From IMG/VR virus record IMGVR_UViG_3300017760_001627, positions 1 to 30,485 of that record: DNA of 30,485 nt, one strand, 5' to 3'. A program made the translations under genes and the position numbers. Position 1 is the stretch's first letter, and each line of letters starts with the position of its first letter. Below, piece by piece: positions 23,705 to 30,392 of the stretch. The notes under the pieces were generated by a model. The model saw only the letters and a program-made list of their open reading frames with translations, searched no databases and was not told the origin of the DNA. The stretch is from a virus.

Positions 23705-24764
23705 AGATTGGAAAGATAGTAAAGGGTTTCCTTATTATTCTGAAGATAAGAAATGGCGTGATAAAGAATATTCGTCATTATCAGAATTTAAAAGAGAAAA
23801 TCTTTGGGATAGAACTCATAATATTATAGGTCAATCAACACACGGATTATCACTTGCATGGTCTTATATGAAACACGCTTGGGGAATAAAGTGTGGTAAG
23901 ATGAAGACACCTATTGAGATATGGGAAGATGAAGAACATTTAGAAAAAGGTATTAATAAGATACTTACAGGTACTTTCTTTCAACAAAAAGACGCACACG
24001 AAATTACACCTTCAGATATGAGATCAATGTTGAGACGATATTCAGGTACTCAAATGGTCTCTAATTTTAGACCTACAGCAGCCGCAACTTTATATGACAT
24101 ATTCGTAGAAAAAGGTTCTGTACTATTTGATGAACAACCAGGTACTGTATGGGATCCTAGTATGGGTTATGGAGGTCGTTTATTAGGTGCAATTGCAGCT
24201 GGTGTCAATTACATAGGCACAGACCCATGTGTTCCTACATACACAGGTTTAGAAAAGATTAGAGATGAATACGGTCACAAAGATAGAAAATACACTTTAT
24301 TAAGACAAGGTTCAGAGACATTTATACCTGAACAAAATAGTTTAGATTTTGTATTTACAAGTCCACCTTATTTAGGACATGAAATGTATGGTGATGAAGA
24401 AGAACAATCATTTAAAAAGTTTCCAGTACAAGAACAATGGCGTAATGGTTTCTTACTACAAACAATTAAGAACGCATATCATGGTTTAAAACCTGGTAAA
24501 TGTGCTGCTTTTAATGTTGCGAATGTAAAATCATATAAGACATTTGAAGAAGATACTTACGATTGCATGGTTGAGGCAGGGTTCAAAGACATGAAAATAT
24601 GGTGGTTATCTTTATCTACACAACAAGGTACATCTGCCAAAAATACACTAGAAGAAGGTGAGACAATAGTAAAACAAAAGAACAAATATATAGGTCGTTT
24701 TGAAAATGCAAGACCTGATGTGCCAGGTAGAAAATACGAACCTATATTCATAGGCACAAAGTAA
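23679..24764 (+). CDS. SAM-dependent DNA methyltransferase (N4-C or N6-A type)
   Basis: This is a 361-residue amino-methyltransferase. The SAM-binding motif I is WDPSMGYGGRLLGAI at 158-172, a following acidic strand is YIGTDP at 178-183, and the catalytic motif IV is TSPPY at 227-231; S/T-P-P-Y is most often seen in N4-cytosine enzymes, though N6-adenine enzymes also vary here. Motif I precedes IV, as in the alpha/gamma orders. The first ~130 residues have no clear family and may recognise DNA. No restriction partner is adjacent, so this looks like a solitary phage methyltransferase protecting or marking phage DNA. The stop and the next start share TAATG. Confidence 0.88.
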   Translation: MSNAKTVVRDWKDSKGFPYYSEDKKWRDKEYSSLSEFKRENLWDRTHNIIGQSTHGLSLAWSYMKHAWGIKCGKMKTPIEIWEDEEHLEKGINKILTGTFFQQKDAHEITPSDMRSMLRRYSGTQMVSNFRPTAAATLYDIFVEKGSVLFDEQPGTVWDPSMGYGGRLLGAIAAGVNYIGTDPCVPTYTGLEKIRDEYGHKDRKYTLLRQGSETFIPEQNSLDFVFTSPPYLGHEMYGDEEEQSFKKFPVQEQWRNGFLLQTIKNAYHGLKPGKCAAFNVANVKSYKTFEEDTYDCMVEAGFKDMKIWWLSLSTQQGTSAKNTLEEGETIVKQKNKYIGRFENARPDVPGRKYEPIFIGTK

Positions 24765-24892
24765 TGAGTAAAGAATCAGGAAGAAAATGGGATGGTCGAT
24801 CCCGAATACCTACTGAACAATATAAGAAAAACTTTGATTCGATTTTTAAGAAACCAAAGAAGAAGAGTCGCAAAAAGACTAAAAAACCATAG
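24764..24892 (+). CDS. Small basic protein, 42 residues
   Basis: A short gene opening at the TAATG junction with the methyltransferase. It encodes 42 residues beginning MSKESGRKWDGRSRIPTEQ, then YKKNFDSIFKKPK, and ending in a Lys/Arg-rich tail. The GRKWDG(R/K)SRIPT pattern is one I recall from small conserved proteins of T4-like marine phages, where function is unknown. Tight coupling, an uninterrupted frame and a natural end before the promoter region support a real gene. The basic tail suggests nucleic-acid or ribosome binding, but this is only a guess. Confidence 0.72.
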   Translation: MSKESGRKWDGRSRIPTEQYKKNFDSIFKKPKKKSRKKTKKP

Positions 24893-24944
24893 TGTTCTTG
24901 TTTTGTTCTCAAAGCGCAATTTGACACACCCCTAAAAACCTATA

Positions 24945-24991
24945 TTTCACGTACCAATTAGTGCTTGTGAAAAAAACCGTTATAGTATAGC
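24945..24991 (+). promoter_or_regulatory. Possible promoter/operator before the VWA gene
   Basis: The 111-nt gap before the VWA gene holds an inverted repeat TTTCAC (24945-24950) / GTGAAA (24967-24972) and two overlapping -10-like hexamers, TATAGT (24981-24986) and TATAGC (24986-24991). The -35 candidates are weak (TTAGTG at 24958 with a 17-bp spacer). A lone TTGACA at 24921 is too far away for a normal -10. A promoter is likely here because the operon restarts, but its exact position is uncertain. Confidence 0.35.
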
Positions 24992-25003
24992 ATAAGTGTA
25001 TCT

Positions 25004-27184
25004 ATGACAAAAAAGACTTATACAAATATTAAATCTCAAAAATCTAATCTTGCAAAATTACTTGCAACAGAAAATATACAAGTTTTACAAAACCAAGTTA
25101 AGACCGCTTCTTTTGATGTAAAGAATAGGGTACTAACAATTCCTTTTTTCAAACATGATGATGATAACGTGGTTGATATGCTTATTGCACATGAAGTTTC
25201 CCACGCTTTATATACACCATCTAAAGGTTGGGAAAAGATGGCAAATAGATCAGATGAATTTAGATCGTTTGTTAATGTATTAGAAGACACTAGAATAGAT
25301 AAACTTATTCAAAAGAAATATCCTGGTGTAGTTTCTAACTATAAAAAAGGTTTTACAAAATTATTAAAAGATAATTTCTTTGGTACTAAAGATAGAAAAT
25401 TAGATGAATATGCTTTAATTGATAGAATTAATCTTTGGTACAAATCTTCAAAATCTCTGCCTGTTGCATTTTCTAAAAAAGAAGATCATTTTATTAAGGC
25501 AGTTGATAATCTTAAATCCTTTGATGATGTTCAAAAACTTGCTGAAGAAATATTAGGTTATTGTAAAGAAGAATTAAAAAAAGATAAATCAAAAGCAGAG
25601 ACTTATAAAGTAGAACCTGATAGTGACAATCAACAAGATAAACAAGACTCAGATTCACAATCAGACTCTAGTGAATCTTCTTCAAATAAATTAGAAGATT
25701 GGTTAGATAAAAAAGATCAGGAAGAAAATAGTAGAATTCCTGATAAACAAAAAGATAAAACAGAAAATGAAGATTTAAAAGGTACAGGTAAACAAAGTAA
25801 TAGTGCTGGTGGTAATGTTAAGATTAGATCAATTACAGATGAGGCATACAATAAACCTCAATTAAGAGATGAAACAAAAAGAAGTAGAATGTATGGTACT
25901 TTACCTACACCTTTATTAGATAAGTTAATTATTCCTTATAAACAATTTTTAAGAGATCAAGTTAACCACTATACTAGTCAAATGAGTTATAGAGACTATG
26001 CTCACGGTATTAAAAAATGTGAAGAAAAGTTTAACAAGTTTAAAACACAATCTAATCCAATTGTAAATTATCTAGTTAAAGAATTTGAGATGAGAAAAAA
26101 TGCTAGACTACATGCTAGATCAGCTACTGCTAAAACTGGTATACTTGATCCTCTTAAATTACACTCATACAAATATGCTGAAGATATTTTCAAAAAAATA
26201 TCAGTAGTTCCTAATGAGAAGAACCACGGTATGATTTTCTTACTAGATTGGTCAGGTTCTATGGGTGACACAATACACAATACGGTTGAACAATTATTAA
26301 ACCTTGTATGGTTTGTTAAAAAAGTTAATATACCTTTTTCAGTTTATGCGTTTATGAATAACGGTAAACACAACCATCAGGCAAGTGATAAAGAAAATGC
26401 GACAAAAGTATTTACTGAAAATCACGGTGAAGTAAAAGTAGATCAATATACAAGACTCGTACAATTATTTGCTACAAAGATGACTAAAAAAGATATGCTT
26501 AACTCTGCTAAGTATTTGTACATGATGTCTTCTTATTGGGTTAGTAGATACGTCAATAGAAGAACATTTTTAGTAGATGATGATTATTCAATACCATCAC
26601 CACATAATGATTACTATCTATGTTCAACACCACTAGATGAATCATTGATTGCAATGGATACAATTATTCCTATGTTTCAAAATCAATACAAAGTTGATAA
26701 AACAATTTTTGTTTCTTTAACTGATGGTGGTGCAAATAGTTTAAATGGTGTACACGGTCAAAGTGATTGGGGCAACTATCACGTTAAACTAGGTAAAAAT
26801 TATATTGAGTGTGATTATTCTGGTCCACAGTCCTTAACAAATAATTTATTAAGATACTTAAAGAAAAAATATCAAATCAAAACAGTAGGTTTCTATCTAA
26901 TTAAAAAGTGGAGAAGATTAGAATATCAATTATATCATACACCTCAAATTGTTAAAGATAAGATGAAAGTCTTTTTTAATAAAAACAAATATGTTGCTGA
27001 TAAACAAAAAGGTTATGATGTTTACTTTTTTGTTAAATCAGATACAAAGGTTGAAGGTGCTAATTTAGATTCAATAACTAACGATTCGAAAAAATCAGAT
27101 ATTAAGAGAGCATTTTCTAAAAACATGAAAGGCAGACTTCAATCCAGAGTAGTATTACAGAATTTCATTAAGGAGGTTGCATAA
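25004..27184 (+). CDS. VWA-domain protein with N-terminal zincin motif (CobT-like)
   Basis: A 726-residue two-domain protein. The N-terminal part has HEVSH at 63-67 (HExxH zinc-metalloprotease motif) followed by NVLEDTRIDK at 91-100, whose Glu/Asp could be the third ligand, as in the metallopeptidase-like VWA proteins. Residues ~205-265 are a Ser/Asp/Gln/Lys-rich disordered linker. The C-terminal part is a von Willebrand A domain with an intact MIDAS: DWSGSMG at 415-421, TPLDESL at 542-548 and SLTDGG at 571-576. Such proteins pair with CobS/MoxR AAA+ ATPases, and one follows here. The cobaltochelatase label CobT is by analogy only; no cobalamin genes are seen. A perfect AAGGAGG occurs in its last codons. 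Confidence 0.87.
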   Translation: MTKKTYTNIKSQKSNLAKLLATENIQVLQNQVKTASFDVKNRVLTIPFFKHDDDNVVDMLIAHEVSHALYTPSKGWEKMANRSDEFRSFVNVLEDTRIDKLIQKKYPGVVSNYKKGFTKLLKDNFFGTKDRKLDEYALIDRINLWYKSSKSLPVAFSKKEDHFIKAVDNLKSFDDVQKLAEEILGYCKEELKKDKSKAETYKVEPDSDNQQDKQDSDSQSDSSESSSNKLEDWLDKKDQEENSRIPDKQKDKTENEDLKGTGKQSNSAGGNVKIRSITDEAYNKPQLRDETKRSRMYGTLPTPLLDKLIIPYKQFLRDQVNHYTSQMSYRDYAHGIKKCEEKFNKFKTQSNPIVNYLVKEFEMRKNARLHARSATAKTGILDPLKLHSYKYAEDIFKKISVVPNEKNHGMIFLLDWSGSMGDTIHNTVEQLLNLVWFVKKVNIPFSVYAFMNNGKHNHQASDKENATKVFTENHGEVKVDQYTRLVQLFATKMTKKDMLNSAKYLYMMSSYWVSRYVNRRTFLVDDDYSIPSPHNDYYLCSTPLDESLIAMDTIIPMFQNQYKVDKTIFVSLTDGGANSLNGVHGQSDWGNYHVKLGKNYIECDYSGPQSLTNNLLRYLKKKYQIKTVGFYLIKKWRRLEYQLYHTPQIVKDKMKVFFNKNKYVADKQKGYDVYFFVKSDTKVEGANLDSITNDSKKSDIKRAFSKNMKGRLQSRVVLQNFIKEVA

Positions 27185-27185
27185 T

Positions 27186-27290
27186 TTGACCATGATGTGC
27201 GACATTTTGCGCTATTGCGTAAAACCTCAATTAATGATAGCATGGTTGTATAGTTCAATGAAAACAAGGAGGCTTATATTATGGAACTAA
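27186..27290 (+). CDS. Possible 34-residue ORF with TTG start
   Basis: A TTG at 27186 stands 9 nt after AAGGAGG (27170-27176), ideal spacing, and opens a 34-codon frame (MTMMCDILRYCVKPQLM, then a Trp/Leu/Arg-rich end) whose stop overlaps the start of the ATPase gene. The bS21 gene downstream shows the same arrangement of GGAGG, about 8 nt and TTG-ACA. However, the AAGGAGG encodes Lys-Glu of the VWA protein, and the peptide has no recognisable features. It could be a coupling or leader peptide, or simply chance. Confidence 0.25.
   Translation: MTMMCDILRYCVKPQLMIAWLYSSMKTRRLILWN
27266..27272 (+). promoter_or_regulatory. Strong ribosome binding site of the AAA+ gene
   Basis: AAGGAGG, full complement to the 16S 3' end core, 8 nt before the ATG at 27281. 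It decides the start of the CobS/MoxR-type gene and contrasts with the many genes in this window lacking any Shine-Dalgarno. Confidence 0.8.
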
Positions 27291-28465
27291 ATGTGAAACA
27301 AAAAGAGGCTGTAAAAGTTTTATACGACACTTATAAAACTGATACGGTTACTAGATCGGAAATAAATGATCTAGTTAAGAAAAAAAAGATTTCTAATCCA
27401 TCGTGGTTAAAATCTGATAAGTATAAAGTTGATAGAGGTGTTTACAAATTACCTTTAAACAATAATACACAATCTAAAAAAGAAGTTGAAGAAAAAACTG
27501 ATACTAAGGCAGCTTATGTTGTGTCATCATTGACCGACAATGTTGTCCCTAGTTTAATATCAAACTTCGTTAACTTCGGTAACTATTCTGATATTAAGAA
27601 TATTGTTAAATCTAAAAAATTCTATCCTGCGTTTATCACAGGTCTTTCAGGCAATGGTAAAACAATGTCTGTAACCCAGGCGTGTGCTGAGACTAAAAGA
27701 GAGATGATTAGAGTTAACATCACAATCGAAACCGATGAGGACGATTTACTAGGTGGTTATAGACTTAAAGACGGTCAAACTATCTGGCAAGACGGCCCAG
27801 TTGTTGAGGCAATGAAGAGAGGTGCTATCTTGTTATTAGATGAGATTGACCTTGCGTCAAATAAGATAATGTGTTTACAACCTATTTTAGAAGGGTCTGG
27901 TATCTATATTAAAAAGATAAACAGATTCATTAAACCTAAAGTTGGTTTCAATGTTATCGCTACTGCTAATACTAAAGGTCAAGGTTCAGATGACGGTAAG
28001 TTTATCGGTACTAATGTTCTTAACGAGGCATTTTTAGAAAGATTTCCTGTGACTTTCGAACAGGAATATCCATCTGCTAAAGTTGAAGAAAAGATTGTTG
28101 CGAATACTTTAAAATCTGCTGGTAAGGCAGATCAAAAGTTTGCTAACAACCTAGTGACTTGGGCTGATGTTATCAGAAAAACCTACAAAGATGGCGGTAT
28201 TGATGAGATAATCAGTACTAGAAGACTTGTACATATCGGTGAGGCATACGGTATCTTTAAAAATAAGATGAAGGCGATTGCTGTTTGTACAAATAGATTT
28301 GATGAAGATACTAAAAACTCCTTCACTGAATTATATACTAAAGTTGATTCAGGCGCTAGTGTTGATCAGATACTAGAAGAGAAGAAGAAGGCTGATTTAG
28401 AGTCTTACAAACAACCAGATTCCGATGATAGTGAGGACGGCGAAGAGGACGACATAAATGTTTAG
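27281..28465 (+). CDS. CobS/MoxR-type AAA+ ATPase
   Basis: A 394-residue AAA+ ATPase of the type annotated cobS in marine T4-like phages. The AAA+ core has Walker A GLSGNGKT at 121-128, Walker B ILLLDEID at 183-190, sensor-1 ATAN at 227-230 and an arginine-finger-like LERF at 252-255; LLGGYRLKDG in between is typical of CobS/MoxR. The first ~58 residues (VKQKEAVKVLYDTYK ... GVYKLP) form a separate small helical, possibly winged-helix, domain, and a polar linker follows. The C-terminus is acidic (SDDSEDGEEDD). Paired with the VWA/zincin gene upstream, it probably acts as a MoxR-VWA remodelling chaperone; a role in cobalt chelation is doubtful. Confidence 0.9.
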   Translation: MELNVKQKEAVKVLYDTYKTDTVTRSEINDLVKKKKISNPSWLKSDKYKVDRGVYKLPLNNNTQSKKEVEEKTDTKAAYVVSSLTDNVVPSLISNFVNFGNYSDIKNIVKSKKFYPAFITGLSGNGKTMSVTQACAETKREMIRVNITIETDEDDLLGGYRLKDGQTIWQDGPVVEAMKRGAILLLDEIDLASNKIMCLQPILEGSGIYIKKINRFIKPKVGFNVIATANTKGQGSDDGKFIGTNVLNEAFLERFPVTFEQEYPSAKVEEKIVANTLKSAGKADQKFANNLVTWADVIRKTYKDGGIDEIISTRRLVHIGEAYGIFKNKMKAIAVCTNRFDEDTKNSFTELYTKVDSGASVDQILEEKKKADLESYKQPDSDDSEDGEEDDINV

Positions 28466-28505
28466 TCCATTGAGTAACCTAAAATCTATCCATAGTGTAA
28501 GTCCA

Positions 28506-28532
28506 GATAAGGGTGCCATTGGCGCCCTTATC
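28506..28532 (+). repeat. Strong 12-bp hairpin without T tract
   Basis: GATAAGGGTGCC (28506-28517) pairs with GGCGCCCTTATC (28521-28532) with only one G-T wobble around a 3-nt ATT loop. No T run follows, so it is not a normal intrinsic terminator. It stands 13 nt before the ATG of the DUF262 gene and could act as an mRNA-processing, stability or translation-control element between the ATPase and the DUF262/bS21 genes. Confidence 0.8.
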
Positions 28533-28545
28533 CTAATAATGAGGA

Positions 28546-29928
28546 ATGATGAAAGCAATAACTAAAACAATAAGTGTAAAAAATTTTACTGATTTAAATA
28601 TAGATAAAAAGATATTTTTAGATGAGTCTTTTCAAAGAGGTACAGACGAAAAATCTAGTTGGGAAGATACTAACAAAAAAGAATTTATAGATTCAACACT
28701 ATTAGGTTCTGCTGTAAACCCAATTGTGTTAGTAGATATTAAGGCAGCGCTAGAATATAATTTACAAACAAAGTCTAGTCCTGACTCTGTAATATACTTT
28801 CAAAATTTATTAGATAAAGGATTTGAGTATTTAAGTATTGATGGTAATAATAGATCAATTACTTACAAAGATTTTAGAAATGATTTATTTAAGGCATTAC
28901 ATAAATCATATTTGTATGATAGAGGTAGTTCAGAAATTAAAAAAGATTTTGATAAGTACTCGACTATGCCAAGTGTATTACAAGAAAAATATAATGATAC
29001 ACAAATTGATTTAAAAGTATTTACAGAAATTACATCTGCTCAATGTAGAGATGTGTTTAGAAATTTAAATAAAGGTATGCCACTAAATCATCAACAATAT
29101 AGGCACTCTTATCCTAGTGATTTTGCTCAATATGTTAGAGATAATAGAAAAAAATATTTGACGGCATTATCAAAATTTTTAGGCAATAAAGATATACAAG
29201 AATTAAAAGGTGATGAATATATTGCTAAGATGGCTTGTTATGCTTTCAAAGGTGAGTATTCAAAAGTATTGTTAGATAAAATATATTTTGATAATACTAC
29301 TAGAGGCGATCTATCTACTTATTTAAGATTGTTTAAATCAGATAGTAATTTTAATTCAGTACTAAAACAAGTTATGAAAAACTTTGAATCAGGCACTCAA
29401 CACTTACAACCAAATGCTGTGTTTGATTACTTCGTAACCTTTTGGAATTACAAATTAAATAATATTAAAGTAGAAAAACCTGATGAGTTCTATAAGTTGT
29501 GGTTAAAACAATATGTAAAAGAAAAGACAGATATTGATACGACACATATTATACCTGGTGAAAATTCAGAGTATGTTTTTGACGATACAATTAAAAAAAT
29601 ACCAGATCATTTTAGACAATGGAGATTAAAATACTTACTTAATAAAATAGAGGGTGAGGCATATGCGTCTGGTCTATTAATACAACAAGAAGATCCTGAT
29701 AAGTATTTTACACAGAATCAAAAGTTTATATTTTGGGAGAGACAAAAAGGTATATGTCCTGCAACACAAAAGACTATACCATTTGAAGAAGTTTTAAACC
29801 ATACTAAATGGCACGGTGACGCTATTATACCCAAAGATAAGGGCGGTCAACACACATTAGATAATGGTAGATTGATATGTGCCGAGTATAATATAAAGAA
29901 ATCGAATAGAATTGAGGAGGTAATATAA
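28546..29928 (+). CDS. DUF262 protein with degenerate C-terminal HNH domain
   Basis: A 460-residue protein of the architecture DUF262 (ParB-like fold) plus HNH, as in GmrSD-type modification-dependent nucleases. DUF262 motifs: DESFQRG at 26-32, FIDSTLLGSAVNPIVLVDI at 47-65 and SIDGNNRSITYKDF at 97-110. At the C-terminus, GICPATQKT (402-410), HGDAIIPKDKGG (423-434), HTLDNGRLIC (436-445) and YNIKKSNR (448-455) follow the HNH plan. However, the usual D-H before IIP is D-A, and each expected CxxC keeps only one Cys. The middle ~250 residues are helical with no family I know. ATGATG gives two possible starts; GAGG is very close to both. bS21 follows immediately. Confidence 0.83.
   Translation: MMKAITKTISVKNFTDLNIDKKIFLDESFQRGTDEKSSWEDTNKKEFIDSTLLGSAVNPIVLVDIKAALEYNLQTKSSPDSVIYFQNLLDKGFEYLSIDGNNRSITYKDFRNDLFKALHKSYLYDRGSSEIKKDFDKYSTMPSVLQEKYNDTQIDLKVFTEITSAQCRDVFRNLNKGMPLNHQQYRHSYPSDFAQYVRDNRKKYLTALSKFLGNKDIQELKGDEYIAKMACYAFKGEYSKVLLDKIYFDNTTRGDLSTYLRLFKSDSNFNSVLKQVMKNFESGTQHLQPNAVFDYFVTFWNYKLNNIKVEKPDEFYKLWLKQYVKEKTDIDTTHIIPGENSEYVFDDTIKKIPDHFRQWRLKYLLNKIEGEAYASGLLIQQEDPDKYFTQNQKFIFWERQKGICPATQKTIPFEEVLNHTKWHGDAIIPKDKGGQHTLDNGRLICAEYNIKKSNRIEEVI
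29914..29920 (+). promoter_or_regulatory. Strong ribosome binding site of bS21
   Basis: GAGGAGG within the last codons of the DUF262 gene, 8 nt before the TTG at 29929. It fixes TTG as the bS21 start, since there is no ATG near the correct N-terminus. Confidence 0.82.
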
Positions 29929-30168
29929 TTGACAACAATAATAGTTAGAAACAATAACGTAGAAAAAGCTATTAGGTCTTTAAAGAGAAAAGTTCAAAAG
30001 GACGGACTCGTTAAAGAGTTAAGAGACAGACAATACTATCAAAAACCTTCAGAAAAGAAGAGAGTAAAGAATAAAGAGAAGATGAAGAAAATCTTCCTTG
30101 CTCAAAAGAAGTGGGATGAATTGAATGGTATTGTTATTGTTAAAGGGAAAAAAGTAAAAAAATTATAG
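29929..30168 (+). CDS. rpsU: Ribosomal protein bS21
   Basis: This is a 79-residue homologue of small-subunit protein bS21. The N-terminus TIIVRNNNVEKAIRSLKRKVQKDG is the classic S21 pattern (strand, then helix with the KAIRxLKRK motif), followed by LRDRQYYQKPSEKKRVKNKE in place of the bacterial YEKPSxKRKRK. The C-terminal ~25 residues (FLAQKKWDELNGIVIVKGKK) extend beyond the shortest bacterial forms. bS21 binds near the anti-Shine-Dalgarno end of 16S rRNA and helps initiation. Viral bS21 genes have been reported in aquatic phages including pelagiphages. The start codon is TTG with a strong GAGGAGG site; it directly follows the DUF262 stop. Confidence 0.92.
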   Translation: MTTIIVRNNNVEKAIRSLKRKVQKDGLVKELRDRQYYQKPSEKKRVKNKEKMKKIFLAQKKWDELNGIVIVKGKKVKKL

Positions 30169-30172
30169 TATT

Positions 30173-30206
30173 TTGCGCCACTTTGTGTCTGTATATATAT
30201 TATAAT
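30173..30206 (+). promoter_or_regulatory. Probable sigma70-type promoter of the non-coding region
   Basis: TTGCGC (30173-30178), a 17-bp spacer and TATATT (30196-30201), immediately followed by a perfect TATAAT (30201-30206) that lacks a well-spaced -35. The T/A-alternating run makes the exact -10 ambiguous. Transcription would begin about 30208-30213 and enter the structured RNA region. Confidence 0.6.
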
Positions 30207-30208
30207 CT

Positions 30209-30335
30209 ATGAGGCAATTCGTAAGCCCTTGTAGAGGCGTGAATGAGTTAGGGTGTCACTCTGTTGTATAACTAAAGACACCCAGCAAATCGGTGATCTT
30301 TGCCAGTTTAACTCCGTGACAAAAGGAAACTGGCA
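30209..30335 (+). ncRNA. Structured RNA candidate / long leader before hsp20
   Basis: About 125 nt after a probable promoter with no convincing gene but several helices. H1: ATTC (30217-30220)/GAAT (30241-30244) enclosing GCC/GGC. H2: GGGTGTC (30251-30257)/GACACCC (30277-30283), seven perfect pairs. H3: GCAAA (30285-30289)/TTTGC (30299-30303). H4: TGCCAGTTT (30301-30309)/AAACTGGCA (30327-30335), nine perfect pairs with a 17-nt loop. H3 and H4 share bases 30301-30303, so they would compete. There is no tRNA layout and no T tract at the end. It may be a small RNA or a regulatory leader for hsp20. Confidence 0.5.
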
Positions 30336-30336
30336 C

Positions 30337-30366
30337 TTGAAATTATATAAATAATTATTATATAAT
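30337..30366 (+). promoter_or_regulatory. Sigma70-type promoter for hsp20
   Basis: TTGAAA (30337-30342), an 18-bp spacer and TATAAT (30361-30366). Predicted +1 is at about 30371-30373, the first bases of the hairpin at 30371. Together with the late octamer inside the spacer, hsp20 seems to have both early and late start sites. Confidence 0.72.
30346..30353 (+). promoter_or_regulatory. Exact late octamer TATAAATA before hsp20
   Basis: Exact TATAAATA, embedded in the spacer of the sigma70-type promoter. It would start late transcripts near 30359. As the surrounding 30 bases are almost only A and T, chance occurrence is more likely here than at the other sites. Confidence 0.5.
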
Positions 30367-30370
30367 AATA

Positions 30371-30392
30371 GACAACGCCTTATAGGGTTGTC
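30371..30392 (+). promoter_or_regulatory. 5'-terminal hairpin of the hsp20 mRNA
   Basis: GACAAC (30371-30376) pairs with GTTGTC (30387-30392), continued after a bulged G by CC/GG around a TTATA loop. The sigma70 promoter upstream would place this hairpin at the very 5' end of the transcript, where such stems often protect mRNA from decay. Confidence 0.65.

Noticed and set aside
27281-28465. Cobalamin biosynthesis role for the CobS-like ATPase
   Set aside because: No other cobaltochelatase or corrin genes are present, and the VWA/zincin partner with MoxR-like features points to a general AAA+/VWA machine.
30209-30271. 20-codon frame starting MRQFVSPCRG
   Set aside because: No ribosome site, the ATG abuts the -10 element, and the frame runs through RNA stems; kept only as a remote leader-peptide possibility.
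30251-30283. tRNA-like acceptor stem GGGTGTC/GACACCC
   Set aside because: The enclosed 19 nt are too short for a tRNA and there is no T-arm or anticodon-arm pattern.
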